Shown here piece after piece: positions 49,963 through 59,414 of a stretch of DNA of 64,000 nt; the stretch's first letter is position 1; every line of letters starts with the position of its first letter. Source of the DNA: Fimbriimonadaceae bacterium (lineage in GTDB: Bacteria; Armatimonadota; Fimbriimonadia; Fimbriimonadales; Fimbriimonadaceae); NCBI GenBank assembly GCA_019638775.1, contig JAHBTD010000001.1, forward strand, positions 496,001-560,000. Direction: 5' to 3'. The position numbers and the translations under genes were made by a program. The notes beneath the pieces are model-generated. The model ran no database searches. It was given only the letters and a program-made list of their open reading frames with translations, and had not been told where the DNA came from.

Positions 49963-50079
49963 ACCATCATTCTCGTTCAAATACAGCTTGGTGTAGCCAC
50001 CTCGCAAAAAGCTGGTAGATATCAAACATCCTTCACAAGGCAACGACTTTTTGATAGCGTTGATCTTCTCACTTTTAGA

Positions 50080-50787
50080 TTACGGATAATCTGAGAAGGA
50101 TTGGGTTCCAACCTGGATTATTCTCATTTGCTGGATTATCCTTGATTGGGCCGTGATATTTACCTTAACGCTGGTTGTGCCAGATGTTGTCCCACTGCAA
50201 TTCATATAGCAATTGTATAGGGTTACAGAAGGGTTAGCTATCCATTGACCGTTCACAAGTTGAAATACAGTAGTCGTTGACAGCTGTGTTGGCAACTCCC
50301 AAGGATCAGTTACATCCACTCCTCCATCCTGATCTACAACAGGCCCACCATTCCAGGTTGCTGATGCAGATCGAAAGGCTCCAATTCCTGCTGCAAGATC
50401 AGCATATGAAGTTGAAGAGTGGGGGATAATAATCCCTCCACATGCAGCCTTAGCCATAGTTTTCTGCCTTGGCTTCAACTGAACGCTATAGGGGCTTGTG
50501 CCTGGCAAATCGGATGGATTGTCCGGAACATACTTGATTTGCCAAGTATAGGTTGTATCAAAGTTTGCACTTGAGCTAACACTACCAGGGCCTTGCAGGA
50601 ACACTCCAATGCCTACGTCGATCTCGCCGGTTTGTGTATCGTAACTACCGGTATATGGCGATGGAATACTACCACCCCAAATGTTAATTGAAGCATTTGC
50701 TGAGATGATCTCGATAGTGCCTGCGGCTGCAATTACTGAGGCGCTCATCAATACTGCGATGGCTGCTTGTTTAGTCAATATTCTCAT
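50080..50787 (-). CDS. secreted protein, unknown
   Basis: A 235-residue exported protein (signal QAAIAVLMSASVIAAAG). The mature part is rich in Ser, Thr and Gly with beta-strand content and four Cys (KAACGGI, LYNCYMNCSGTT). No sorting motif is seen at the C-terminus. Composition is AT-richer than neighbouring genes. It may be a surface or extracellular protein; I do not recognise a family. Confidence 0.65.
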   Translation of the reverse strand: MRILTKQAAIAVLMSASVIAAAGTIEIISANASINIWGGSIPSPYTGSYDTQTGEIDVGIGVFLQGPGSVSSSANFDTTYTWQIKYVPDNPSDLPGTSPYSVQLKPRQKTMAKAACGGIIIPHSSTSYADLAAGIGAFRSASATWNGGPVVDQDGGVDVTDPWELPTQLSTTTVFQLVNGQWIANPSVTLYNCYMNCSGTTSGTTSVKVNITAQSRIIQQMRIIQVGTQSFSDYP

Positions 50788-50874
50788 ATTCTCCCCAAAT
50801 ATCTAAGATTTTGCTTAGATACCATGTTTATTCAATATTATCTGTGCCTTAAAAGGCAATTCATTGTACAGGAA

Positions 50875-50897
50875 AGCCGAGAATATGAGTCTCGGCT
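50875..50897 (-). terminator. hairpin terminator
   Basis: AGCCGAGA and TCTCGGCT form an 8-bp stem with a 7-base loop. It ends the minus-strand lipoprotein/prepilin transcript; T-run is short. Confidence 0.6.
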
Positions 50898-50917
50898 TTC
50901 AGGCAAACGATACTTAA

Positions 50918-51121
50918 CTACTGTCCACCCTTGCCACCTCCGCCGCGCGACATTCCGCGATTCTTGAGGTTCTCGGGCATCTCTTGTTGCGGCTTGTTTT
51001 GAGACTGCATATCCTTCACAGTCTGCTCAGGATTGTCTTGTTTTTCTCCGCACCCAGAAAGCATGACGCTAAACAAGCCTGTTAGAAACAATAGAGACAG
51101 TAAGCTCACGCGCTTTGTCAT
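50918..51121 (-). CDS. small lipoprotein
   Basis: A 67-residue protein with a lipobox (FSVMLSGCGEKQ) after a hydrophobic signal, so the mature chain of about 45 residues is anchored at Cys. The rest is Gln/Asn/Glu-rich and ends SRGGGGKGG. The ATG at 51121 is three bases from the end of the prepilin gene, with which it forms an operon. Function unknown. Confidence 0.7.
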   Translation of the reverse strand: MTKRVSLLSLLFLTGLFSVMLSGCGEKQDNPEQTVKDMQSQNKPQQEMPENLKNRGMSRGGGGKGGQ

Positions 51122-51123
51122 GG

Positions 51124-52008
51124 CTAACCCGTAACATCCCATTCGTACACGCTCAGGTCAAACGCGGTGCCTGCATGACCGTCAAGCACATTGCAACCAG
51201 CGGGGACAGCGGTGATCGGCTTAACTTTTGTCGACGAATCGGTGTAAGTAATGATGACCTTATCGCCGTGCCACGGCCATACGCCTCCATAGACGTTCCA
51301 AGCAAGTGGGCTTGAGGGATTCCATCCGCCAAACCACCAGTATCCCGGCCAATCTGACATCCCAGGTCGCAGGTCATTAAAGTTCGTATCATAAATGCAA
51401 GGGGCATCGACTTCGTAGTTTCCACCACCAACTGGTGTACCGCTTGACCTGCGATCCCAAATGCTACTTATCGAGTATATGGTCTTGCTGATGTTATAGA
51501 CCATTGTCTGAGAGATCGGAACATGATGAGTAGCAGATCCATCCCAGCCCTGAGGGTGAATGAACTGCGTATTCACTCCGAAATCACACTTGAATCCCAG
51601 GTTGAATACTTTTTGCATCGCTTGATACTGGTACGGCACGCTACTAGCAAGGACGGGAATGCCATATGTCTCTCGTTCATTCTCACCAGCAGGGTCCATC
51701 GTATCCGTAAACAAAGTTGCGTTTTTATTGTATGGATAGTTTAGATAATGTATGTTTGCATCATCAGTGGGCGGCACCACACTGTAGAATGGGGCCGAAT
51801 CTCTGTAGAAAGCGATCGCATAATAGTCGTCGTAATCGACGCCATACATGATCGAAGAGGTCCCCATCTGCTTGGAATTGCTGATAGCCGACGTCTTCTT
51901 CGCTGCAGCCTTTGCCTGTGCAAAGACCGGGAACAGGATCGCCGCCAGAATGGCGATGATCGCAATAACGACGAGCAGTTCAATTAACGTAAATGCACGT
52001 TTAAGCAT
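51124..52008 (-). CDS. prepilin-like exported protein
   Basis: A 294-residue pseudopilin-like protein, second of its kind in the window. The leader [23 protein letters not shown] is followed by [16 protein letters not shown], a sequence style typical of Armatimonadota and Planctomycetes. The C-terminal domain is rich in Tyr, Asp and Trp ([15 protein letters not shown]) and ends with the [11 protein letters not shown] and [11 protein letters not shown] segment of DUF1559-like proteins. GGAGG lies just before the ATG. Confidence 0.85.
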   Translation of the reverse strand: MLKRAFTLIELLVVIAIIAILAAILFPVFAQAKAAAKKTSAISNSKQMGTSSIMYGVDYDDYYAIAFYRDSAPFYSVVPPTDDANIHYLNYPYNKNATLFTDTMDPAGENERETYGIPVLASSVPYQYQAMQKVFNLGFKCDFGVNTQFIHPQGWDGSATHHVPISQTMVYNISKTIYSISSIWDRRSSGTPVGGGNYEVDAPCIYDTNFNDLRPGMSDWPGYWWFGGWNPSSPLAWNVYGGVWPWHGDKVIITYTDSSTKVKPITAVPAGCNVLDGHAGTAFDLSVYEWDVTG

Positions 52009-52225
52009 GTAAATTCCTCCCAGCGCCCAAACTCGGACGCTTGAATTAGGGCTTCCTAAATCATCCCTTGTTACCAGTGTTATCCAAAAAGAAGAGAAAT
52101 CCTCCAAAAAAATAGTTTTTTATTAAAGCATTTGCCCAATTACAAGGCTTGAACCTACACACGACGCGCTTTCTGACCCTAATCCTTAACCCACATGAAA
52201 ACGGCTAACCCAAAAGCGCCTACCC

Positions 52226-52260
52226 AAAAAAAAAAAGAAGGCCCCCGATTCCGGGGACCT
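52226..52260 (-). terminator. terminator of the Spy/CpxP-like gene
   Basis: On the minus strand GGTCCCCG and CGGGGGCC form an 8-bp stem, followed by TTCTTTTTTTTTT. The remainder of the 52009-52281 gap shows nothing else. Confidence 0.9.
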
Positions 52261-52281
52261 TCAATTGCTTGCGCAGTGAGT

Positions 52282-53223
52282 CTAAAGCGTGCCGCCACCA
52301 CCGCCTGGAGGAGGACCGCCGGGGCCGCGTCGCGGAAATGCAAACGGCTCTCCAACCATCTGCTTCCATTTCGACCGTTGGTCTGCCGTCAAGACCTCCA
52401 TGATCTTGCCCATCAACTGCTCACGCATCTGGCCATCCATCGGGGGACCGCCTTGCCGGCCGGGTCCGCCCGGGCCACCTTGGCCGCCAGGACCACCCTG
52501 CCCCCCGTGCTGTCCGGGTCCGGCCTGCTGTCCGCCAAGTAACGGCTGATCGAGATCATCGCCGCCACCGCCACCGCCGCCGCGAGGAGGTCCACCCGGT
52601 CCGCCCTGTGGCGGTCGCATCTGCTGAAGGATGTCACGAATCTTCTGCTTCTGATCCTCTGTCAAGCGCAGCGCTTCGCCCACTTCAGGACGCGTAAACG
52701 CCATTGGCCCAGCAACCTGCAGCTCAATCTGCTCATATCGCTTGAACTGGGCATCGTCAAGAACCCGCTTCAGTTCGGCGCGGACTTTTTTCGGCGTATC
52801 GTCATTGTCGGGCGGGCCTTGAGGAGGTCCTTCCCGATCTCCGCCTCGTGGCGGTTCTGGACGGTACTTCTCCAAAATCTCTTGGATCTTCACTTTCTGA
52901 GCCTCAGTAATCTTCAGCTCTTTCTGAACTTCCGGCATCATCAGAATGCCAGGACCATTCGGACCGCCCGGCCCGCGCATACCGCCAGGACCTTGCTGGC
53001 CTCCTGGGCCGCCTTGTCCAGGTCCACCGGGACCACCACGCTGCCCAGGCCCGCCCTGCCCGCCAACTTGGCCGCCGGATGGATCGCTGGAACTCACAAA
53101 CGCGACAACGTCGGACGAAATTCCGTTTTGTTCGCCATGAATCGGATTTTGCGCACTTGCAAAAACGGCAACAATGCCGAAACTGCAAATCACGAAACTC
53201 TTGAGGTAGCTGTTGCTAGCCAT
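52282..53223 (-). CDS. exported Spy/CpxP-like protein with collagen-like Gly-Pro repeats
   Basis: A 313-residue exported protein (signal SFVICSFGIVAVFASAQ). Three LTxxQ-type helical motifs appear: LKITEAQKVKIQEILEKYRP, LRLTEDQKQKIRDILQQM and LTADQRSKWKQM. These are the LTxxQ hallmark of the Spy/CpxP periplasmic chaperone family. They alternate with GGPGG/GGQGGPG repeats at about 50-95, 205-225 and 240-265. The gene follows an OmpR-type response regulator and histidine kinase, as cpxP accompanies cpxRA. Confidence 0.78.
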   Translation of the reverse strand: MASNSYLKSFVICSFGIVAVFASAQNPIHGEQNGISSDVVAFVSSSDPSGGQVGGQGGPGQRGGPGGPGQGGPGGQQGPGGMRGPGGPNGPGILMMPEVQKELKITEAQKVKIQEILEKYRPEPPRGGDREGPPQGPPDNDDTPKKVRAELKRVLDDAQFKRYEQIELQVAGPMAFTRPEVGEALRLTEDQKQKIRDILQQMRPPQGGPGGPPRGGGGGGGDDLDQPLLGGQQAGPGQHGGQGGPGGQGGPGGPGRQGGPPMDGQMREQLMGKIMEVLTADQRSKWKQMVGEPFAFPRRGPGGPPPGGGGGTL

Positions 53224-53290
53224 TTTTGTACTCCTTTACGGATCGTTCTCGACCCTTCGCACATCAATTTAGTTAGCAACTGTTTGAAAG

Positions 53291-54808
53291 TTATTTGGAA
53301 TCGTCACTTTTTGAAGAAGCATCCATCGGGAACCGCATTTCAACCAACGTCCCTTTCCCCACATCACTTGTAATCTTGAGCTCACCGCCATAGCCCTCCA
53401 CAATCGACTTACAAATCGCCAGCCCAAGCCCGCATCCGCCATCCTTCCTACTCCGCGCCTCATCCACCCGATAAAATCGCTCCGTCACTTTGTCAACGTG
53501 TTCAGCAGGAATCCCCGCCCCGTCGTCTTCAACGCTCAAGATGCCCTCATTTCCACGCGCTTTGGCAGTAACCGTTATCAACCCCGTCGCCGATGTGTAC
53601 CGACGTGCGTTACCAAGCAGGTTCACCAAACATCGAACGATGTCTTCTTTATTCGCACAAATAGCCAGAGACTCATCTTCTACTCGAGAGCGAATCGTTG
53701 CCCCCGACTTAGGATCAAACTGCTCAACCGCTTCATCGATCGCCTCCCTCACCAAAACCGGCCCCACTGGCAGCGTCGATTCCTGAGCATCCGCCCGCGC
53801 AAGCACCAGCAGTTGTTGGACCAGCCTGCTCATCCCATCTGCTGCCTCATCGGCAATCTTCAAGGACTCCCTCAACTCACCCTCATCCCCCTCTTGAGAG
53901 AGCGCCGAACTTGTCGTCAGCTTCATCCGCGCTAGCGGCGTCCGCAACTCATGCGACGCATCCGCCACAAACTGCCTCTGCTTGGCAAGCGAATCCTGGA
54001 GCTCATTTAGCAGCCGCTCCCGTTGTTCAAAGGAGAGTTGCAGTCGTTCCACCATCTGATTAAAAGTAAGCGCCAACTGCGCCAATTCGTCCGTTCCACG
54101 CACATCCAAACGACGCGCCAGATCACTCTCCGAAATGTGCGCCGCCGCATCTGTCACCTCCATCACCGGCTTCAAAGCCCGATTCGCCAGAAACGACCCC
54201 GCAAGCGTTGCCACGATCAACGCTAGTGGAATCAAGATCAATAGAAGCCTCGTCTGCGTCGCAACCAACCGCTCAAACTCTTCGAGACTCCTCCCAAACT
54301 GCATCGTCCCCAAAAACTGCCCGTCACGAACAATCGCTTGGCTCAAAACCCTGGTTCGGCCTCCCTCCAACTCAACTGTCGTGAGGATCGGCGGCCCGCT
54401 CTGAACACGCAACGACGTCGGGTCCAGCGGCCCAACGTTCGGGTTCGGCGCAACGGGATTACCCTGAGCCCCAAAAAAGAGTGGTCGTTCCACAGCCGGA
54501 AGGTCATCCACCGGAGGTTGATTTCTACGCTCTTGAGCAGGTGGCATATTCTGTCCCGGAGGACCTCCAGGGCCTCCTAAGCTGCCCGGACCGCCGAAAC
54601 CTTGCTGCCCCTGAAACCCCGGACCCCCGAGTGCCGGAGGCACATTCCGTGTGAGCTGCCGAGATCGCGCCAGCATATCGCCATCAAGCGATCGCATCAC
54701 TGCCGTCTGCGTCGTATAAATCAACCCAAAGCCAATCCCCAACAGCGAAACCAGCACGACAAGTGCATTCAGCAACGTAAGCTTCGTGCGAAAAGAAAGT
54801 CCCGTCAT
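53291..54808 (-). CDS. sensor histidine kinase (Cpx/EnvZ-like)
   Basis: A 505-residue kinase. Helix 1 is LLNALVVLVSLLGIGFGLIYT. The periplasmic loop contains a Gly-Pro-rich run (GGPGFQGQQGFGGPGSLGGPGG) and a folded part. A second helix (LLLILIPLALIVATLAGSFL), a HAMP domain and the DHp His box ASHELRTPLARMK follow, then N (LLGNARRY), G1 (VEDDGAGIP) and G2 (GGCGLGLAICK). It overlaps the response-regulator gene by four bases. Confidence 0.93.
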   Translation of the reverse strand: MTGLSFRTKLTLLNALVVLVSLLGIGFGLIYTTQTAVMRSLDGDMLARSRQLTRNVPPALGGPGFQGQQGFGGPGSLGGPGGPPGQNMPPAQERRNQPPVDDLPAVERPLFFGAQGNPVAPNPNVGPLDPTSLRVQSGPPILTTVELEGGRTRVLSQAIVRDGQFLGTMQFGRSLEEFERLVATQTRLLLILIPLALIVATLAGSFLANRALKPVMEVTDAAAHISESDLARRLDVRGTDELAQLALTFNQMVERLQLSFEQRERLLNELQDSLAKQRQFVADASHELRTPLARMKLTTSSALSQEGDEGELRESLKIADEAADGMSRLVQQLLVLARADAQESTLPVGPVLVREAIDEAVEQFDPKSGATIRSRVEDESLAICANKEDIVRCLVNLLGNARRYTSATGLITVTAKARGNEGILSVEDDGAGIPAEHVDKVTERFYRVDEARSRKDGGCGLGLAICKSIVEGYGGELKITSDVGKGTLVEMRFPMDASSKSDDSK

Positions 54809-55488
54809 TGGTCCCCCTCTCCACCTGCCGAGATGCGATAGCCGACGCCATGAATGGTCTCAATCAGACTGTGTTCCCGTCCAGTATCGATCTTCTTCCG
54901 CAATGACGTCACATGAAAATTGACTGTATTCGACAGGCTCTCAACGTCATTCCAAACCTGCTCCGTAATCAATTCACGTGATAGAGTTCGGCCTTGATTT
55001 CGAGCCAAAGCTTCAAGCAAAGAAAACTCTCTCCTCGTCAAGTGAAGTTCCTCGCCATCGCGTGTGACGAGGTGGCTGACCGGATCGATTTCAAGATCGG
55101 CAACGCGCACAATCTGAGTCTTGTGGATCTTGTCACGCCGAACCAACGCCCGAATCCTCGCCAAAAGCTCCGCGAAATCAAACGGCTTTGCTAAATAATC
55201 GTCGGCCCCAGAATCCAGCCCCCGCACCTTATCGCCCACCTGATCCCTTGCCGTCAGCATCAAAATCGGAACGGTCGCCCGCTGAGAACGCAACTCGCGG
55301 CAAACCTCAACCCCGTCCATCTTCGGCATCATCACGTCAAGCACAATCAGTTGATAAGCGCGGCCCGTCGCCATGCGCAAGCCCTCAACCCCGTCAAAGG
55401 CCAGATCGACGGTAAAGCCCTCCTTCTCAAGCGTGTGCCGCAAACGCTCGGCAATCACCTCGTCGTCTTCAATCGCAAGGATTCGCAA
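54805..55488 (-). CDS. OmpR-family response regulator
   Basis: A 227-residue regulator. The receiver has EDDEV, the phospho-Asp in LIVLDVMMPKMDG and Lys in DYLAKPFD. The C-terminal winged helix reads LTRREFSLLEALARNQGRTLSRELI and ISAGGEG at the end. It should act with the downstream kinase and probably controls the Spy/CpxP-like gene. Confidence 0.94.
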   Translation of the reverse strand: MRILAIEDDEVIAERLRHTLEKEGFTVDLAFDGVEGLRMATGRAYQLIVLDVMMPKMDGVEVCRELRSQRATVPILMLTARDQVGDKVRGLDSGADDYLAKPFDFAELLARIRALVRRDKIHKTQIVRVADLEIDPVSHLVTRDGEELHLTRREFSLLEALARNQGRTLSRELITEQVWNDVESLSNTVNFHVTSLRKKIDTGREHSLIETIHGVGYRISAGGEGDQ

Positions 55489-55518
55489 AGTCTTTGAAGT
55501 ATAGCGACACCACGCAAG

Positions 55519-56964
55519 CTACTTCGCCGCGTCCACTCCCGGCAAAGGGAAATCACGGTTCTGAACGTGCTCTTTCTTCAGGACTTCTAAGGCTCGACGT
55601 ACGACGTCCGGCCTCGCCGAAGCGATGTTTCGCTTTTCCCCAGGATCAACAGACAAGTCGTAGACCTCTATCAAATCCGGATTGCCCTTCAAATTCGGTT
55701 TGATCGCCTTCAAATCACCAAAAATCACAGCCTGCATAGATGCCGCTTCTGGGTATTCAAAGTACACATAATCCCGCTTTGCCGAAGACTTCCCTACCAG
55801 AGCCTTCGCATAACTCAAACCATCATTCTTCGGAGCTCGTACCCCGGTAACATCGCACAAAGTCGCCAGCGCATCATAGCAAACCGAAACATGATCGCTG
55901 GTCGTCCCCGGCTGAATCTTCCCCGGCCAAGACGCCACGAAAGGAACACGAATCCCACCTTCATACAAGCTCATCTTTCCCGCTCGCAAAATCCCGTTCG
56001 ACTCAAAAAACTCTCGATCCACGCCTCCGTTGAAAGTCGCCCCATTATCCGAAGTGAAGATAACCAGAGTGTTGTCCTTCGTTCCCGATACTTCCAACGC
56101 CTTCAAAATCTCTCCGACCGTATGGTCCAGATAGGCGATCATCGCAGCATATGTCGCCCGCGGTCGAAGATTCGGCAGATACCCGCTCTGCCCGAGGTAC
56201 GGCGCAGGATCCCACTCTTTTGGAAATTTCTCGACCCATTCCCGAGGCGCTTGCAAAGCCACATGCGGCAATACCGGCGCGTAATACAGGAAAAACGGCC
56301 GGCTCTTACTCGACTTAATGAACGCCGTGCAGGCGTCCATCATCCGCTCAGGAGCATAGTCCTTCCCACCAAACCGCTCCTCATACTCTTCAGCCGTCGC
56401 AAGTGGAGCATCGATCTTCTGGTGCGCGTTGTACGGTCGATTGCCCATCAATAGGTCAACACGATGGTCGCTCCACAAGTACGGCGGATAGTAATTGTGG
56501 GCTCGACGCTGGCATAGATAGCCGTAAAACCGATCAAACCCATGCGCCAAAGGATGCTCCACCGGATCGGGTCCACCAAGCCCCCACTTCCCCACCAAAG
56601 CCGTCCGATATCCCCCCGACTTCAAAGCCTCCGCAATCGTCGTCTCCGACTGTGGCAGGGGAAACTGCCCCTCCTTGTCGTTCGGCCCAAAGCCCCCCTG
56701 CTCCTTATTCCCCCGGACCGAAGCATGCCCTTGATGCTTCCCCGTAAGAAGGGATGCCCTGGTCGGCGCACACACCGGGCTAGCCGCATAAGACCGTGTA
56801 AATTTCACTCCCTCAGCCGCAAGTCGGTCGATGTTCGGAGTCGGAATCTTGGTTTGCCCATAACACCCAACTTCGCCATATCCCAGATCGTCGGCCATGA
56901 TGTAGACGATGTTGGGTTTCACTTGAAGGGCAGTTACGGCCAACGCCGCGATAACGGATACCAT
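55519..56964 (-). CDS. exported sulfatase (formylglycine type)
   Basis: A 481-residue alkaline-phosphatase-superfamily sulfatase. Metal site MADDLGYGEVGCYG; the C-x-P-x-R modification site ASPVCAPTRASLLTG converts its Cys to formylglycine; then LVGKWGLGG, FTSDNGAT and DLSVDPGEKRN. A weak signal (SVIAALAVTALQ) suggests export. Directly downstream of its likely activating enzyme. It removes sulfate from sulfated sugars or aryl compounds. Confidence 0.93.
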   Translation of the reverse strand: MVSVIAALAVTALQVKPNIVYIMADDLGYGEVGCYGQTKIPTPNIDRLAAEGVKFTRSYAASPVCAPTRASLLTGKHQGHASVRGNKEQGGFGPNDKEGQFPLPQSETTIAEALKSGGYRTALVGKWGLGGPDPVEHPLAHGFDRFYGYLCQRRAHNYYPPYLWSDHRVDLLMGNRPYNAHQKIDAPLATAEEYEERFGGKDYAPERMMDACTAFIKSSKSRPFFLYYAPVLPHVALQAPREWVEKFPKEWDPAPYLGQSGYLPNLRPRATYAAMIAYLDHTVGEILKALEVSGTKDNTLVIFTSDNGATFNGGVDREFFESNGILRAGKMSLYEGGIRVPFVASWPGKIQPGTTSDHVSVCYDALATLCDVTGVRAPKNDGLSYAKALVGKSSAKRDYVYFEYPEAASMQAVIFGDLKAIKPNLKGNPDLIEVYDLSVDPGEKRNIASARPDVVRRALEVLKKEHVQNRDFPLPGVDAAK

Positions 56965-56967
56965 GCC

Positions 56968-57975
56968 CTATTCTGCCGGATCGGTCTTTGACGGATTGAT
57001 CACACACCTAAAGCCTGAGTGAAACAGCCCTGTGTCCGGCGAAGATTTCATCCGCGCGCTCGGCCTGTACCCCTTGCAATAGCAATCCGCACACAAGAAC
57101 GAGCCCCCACGTAGCACCCTTTTTGCGACCCCCGGCTCAGCCGGATCATTCGATGAACTCGGCCCTTTGGGATCATTGTCTGCCATCTCCGAGTAGGCCG
57201 CTGCGCTGTACCAGTCCGCACACCACTCCCAAACATTCCCCGCCATATCATATAGCCCAAACTTGTTCGGCGCAAACGACTTCACAGGAGCGGTCGTCAA
57301 GAAACCGTCGGTATTCTCATTCTTGAGCGGAAACTGCCCCTGCCAAATATTGGCCTGTGGATGTTTGTCGTCAAACGGTTCAGAGCCCCAGATAAACGCC
57401 TGACCAGCAACCCCTCCCCTCGCCGCATATTCCCACTGCGCCTCAGTCGGCAGTTCTTTCCCCGCCCACTTGGCATATGCCCCCGCATCCTCCCATGCCA
57501 CTTGAACGACAGGATGATCCTCCTTGCCCTCAATATCGGACCCCGGCCCCTCCGGATGCTTCCAATTCGCACCGATCACATAGTCCCAACCCTTGCCCGA
57601 AACGAAAACGAGCGCACCGGGTTTGAGCTTCTCTGGGTCAACGCCTGGAAACTCTTTAGGATCAATCGCCCGCTCTGCCACCGTCACGTATCCTGTCGCC
57701 TCCACAAACTCGGCAAACTGCGCATTCGTCACTTCATGCTCGTCCATGAAGAACCCGCTCATCTTAAGCTCCTTAGCAGGCGACTCGTCCACAAACCCCT
57801 CATCAGAGCCAATCGTGAAAGTGCCTAGTGGAATCCAAACCATCCCTTTGGGAACTGGGCGTGACTCACTCGCGACCGATGGCCCAACATCCTCCGACGC
57901 ACCGCATCCCGCAACGAGCAAAAGAGCAAGAATGGAGACAAGGGCGCTGAAGGCAAGCAAGCGCAAAGCAAGCAT
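56968..57975 (-). CDS. formylglycine-generating enzyme, lipoprotein form
   Basis: A 335-residue FGE-sulfatase domain protein. It starts MVWIPLGTFTIGSDEGF, then FFMDEHEVTNAQFAEFV, LPTEAQWEYAARGG, MAGNVWEWCADW and RVLRGGSFLCADCYCKGYRPSAR. The final block carries both copper-binding cysteines of true FGE (SFLC...YC), not only the general fold. The lipobox LLLVAGCG implies membrane attachment on the outer side. It lies four bases from the sulfatase gene, which it presumably activates. Confidence 0.9.
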   Translation of the reverse strand: MLALRLLAFSALVSILALLLVAGCGASEDVGPSVASESRPVPKGMVWIPLGTFTIGSDEGFVDESPAKELKMSGFFMDEHEVTNAQFAEFVEATGYVTVAERAIDPKEFPGVDPEKLKPGALVFVSGKGWDYVIGANWKHPEGPGSDIEGKEDHPVVQVAWEDAGAYAKWAGKELPTEAQWEYAARGGVAGQAFIWGSEPFDDKHPQANIWQGQFPLKNENTDGFLTTAPVKSFAPNKFGLYDMAGNVWEWCADWYSAAAYSEMADNDPKGPSSSNDPAEPGVAKRVLRGGSFLCADCYCKGYRPSARMKSSPDTGLFHSGFRCVINPSKTDPAE

Positions 57976-58091
57976 AGAAAGAGTATGGAGACTATGACCC
58001 GAGACGTCAACATTCGCCCTCAAACGAAAGTATCTCGTGCCCCCTCTCGACCCTCCTCACTGTGCCGAGATAGGGTAAATTTACCGCTCAT

Positions 58092-58166
58092 GGGCGGTTA
58101 GCTCAGTGGTAGAGCACTTCGTTCACACCGAAGGGGTCGTAGGTTCAAATCCTATACCGCCCACCA
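58092..58166 (+). tRNA. tRNA-Val (CAC), CCA encoded
   Basis: GGGCGGT pairs with ACCGCCC. The D-arm is AGCTCAGTGGTAGAGC, the anticodon arm CTTCGTTCACACCGAAG with anticodon CAC, and the T-arm TAGGTTCAAATCCTA; ACCA is encoded. Confidence 0.97.
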
Positions 58167-58178
58167 TTCTTCAAAAAG

Positions 58179-58229
58179 CCCTCCCTTCCATTTTTCCGGA
58201 AATGGAGGGGAGGGTTGGGTGGGGAGGTC
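58179..58229. repeat. hairpin + G-rich repeat element, copy 1
   Basis: CCTCCCTTCCATTT and AAATGGAGGGGAGG form a long stem around TTCCGG. A tail GGGGAGGGTTGGGTGGGG with four G-runs follows. Two further copies lie at 62006-62058 and 62075-62122. Placed between tRNA-Val and a minus-strand gene end, it may also act as a terminator. Confidence 0.85.
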
Positions 58230-58230
58230 A

Positions 58231-58887
58231 TCACTCCGCCCGAAACGCCTCAATCTCGCGCAAAAAACCCTCAGCCTCCGCGACTTCCTTCCCCACAATC
58301 GTGTCCTGCAAAAACTGCGCATACTTCGACTTCTTCATGACCCAGTAGATCGGAGGAATCATCGCCAGACCGAATACAACATTCCCGAACAACCACGCTG
58401 GATGAAGCGCAAAGATAAGCTCTGCGCCAATCAGCATCTGCCCGAGCAAGATCGGAAACACAAACCACAACGGAAGAGCAAGAATGAATGTCCACTGCGT
58501 CGCTTGAAGCCGAAGCTTCCTCAGTTTTGTCAGCTGAGTCTGCGTCTCAGTGACCGCCTTCGAGAAATCAAGTTCCGAAGAAAGAATCAACTGCCGGACG
58601 CTAACATGAATGAGGTAAATCGCAAACGCGAACACGGCAATTGCGGGGAGGCCAGCCGCTGGGGCAGCCAATAACTCCTGAATGTTCCCTGCCATAAAAC
58701 CGCCAACGGCTATAGCGGTAACACCAGCAACGATCAGGTCCCAGATCGGCGACCTCTGGGTTCGACGACGAATCGATACTGTCTTCGATTGTTGCAACTG
58801 CTCTTGCAACCGCGTCTGTTGGGCTGTACACTTTTCGACCCGAGCTTGCAATTCGCTCCAAGCGTTGAGCATTTCTTGTCTTTCCAT
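58231..58887 (-). CDS. membrane protein, probable partner of the ECF sigma factor
   Basis: A 218-residue protein. Residues 1-45 are a Gln/Glu/Arg-rich cytoplasmic coiled coil, followed by about four helices (DLIVAGVTAIAVGGFMAG, AIAVFAFAIYLIHV, FILALPLWFVFPILLG, LFGNVVFGLAMIPPIYWV). It follows the sigma-factor gene by 17 bp in the same direction, the usual place of an anti-sigma factor, although no zinc-finger is seen. Anti-sigma function is inference from position. Confidence 0.7.
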   Translation of the reverse strand: MERQEMLNAWSELQARVEKCTAQQTRLQEQLQQSKTVSIRRRTQRSPIWDLIVAGVTAIAVGGFMAGNIQELLAAPAAGLPAIAVFAFAIYLIHVSVRQLILSSELDFSKAVTETQTQLTKLRKLRLQATQWTFILALPLWFVFPILLGQMLIGAELIFALHPAWLFGNVVFGLAMIPPIYWVMKKSKYAQFLQDTIVGKEVAEAEGFLREIEAFRAE

Positions 58888-58904
58888 AGTTTTTCCTTGA
58901 GAGC

Positions 58905-59414
58905 CTAACTCTGCTGCTCGACCTCCAGCCGAAGCCTTTGCTTCAACCGTGTCAATTTCGTAGCGACGTTCTGAGGACTAATGCCGAGGATTTCGCCAAT
59001 CTCTGCATGGCTGCGCTCCTCAATGTAGAGCATCAACAAAGCCCGACTGAACTCGTCCAGACCCGCGATCAGGCTATACAAGGCCTGTGAGTCCAACCCT
59101 TCGCTCGTAGGTTCGGGAATGTCGGCAAGTTCCTCGGCGGTCGTCAAATGCTGATTCCTCAGCTTCCACTTCCGAGCCCAAGAGATCGCGGTATTGAGAG
59201 CGACTTGATACATCCAAGTCGAAAAGGTCCGACTGGGGTCGTATTTGGGATACGCCCGCCAAAGCTGCAGAGTGATCTCCTGAGCCAGGTCCTGCTGATC
59301 CTCAGCAAGCCACGCATAGCTGCTGACCACCTTAAAAATAATCCCCTTGTGGCTCTCGATCTGAGATTGAAAGAGACTCTGTTGGTCAGCAAGATCGGTC
59401 TTGACTGAGGTCAT
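58905..59414 (-). CDS. ECF sigma factor
   Basis: A 169-residue sigma-70 family protein. Region 2: SYAWLAEDQQDLAQEITLQLW and FSTWMYQVALNTAISWARK; region 4: LLMLYIEERSHAEIGEILGISPQNVATKLTRLKQRLR. The ATG at 59414 is preferred to a TTG seven codons earlier. Second ECF factor in the window; its regulon is unknown. Confidence 0.88.
   Translation of the reverse strand: MTSVKTDLADQQSLFQSQIESHKGIIFKVVSSYAWLAEDQQDLAQEITLQLWRAYPKYDPSRTFSTWMYQVALNTAISWARKWKLRNQHLTTAEELADIPEPTSEGLDSQALYSLIAGLDEFSRALLMLYIEERSHAEIGEILGISPQNVATKLTRLKQRLRLEVEQQS

Noticed and set aside
52413-53188. Frames antisense or frame-shifted to the Gly-Pro-rich protein
   Set aside because: Pro/Arg/Trp-rich low-complexity shadows of GGPGG repeats.
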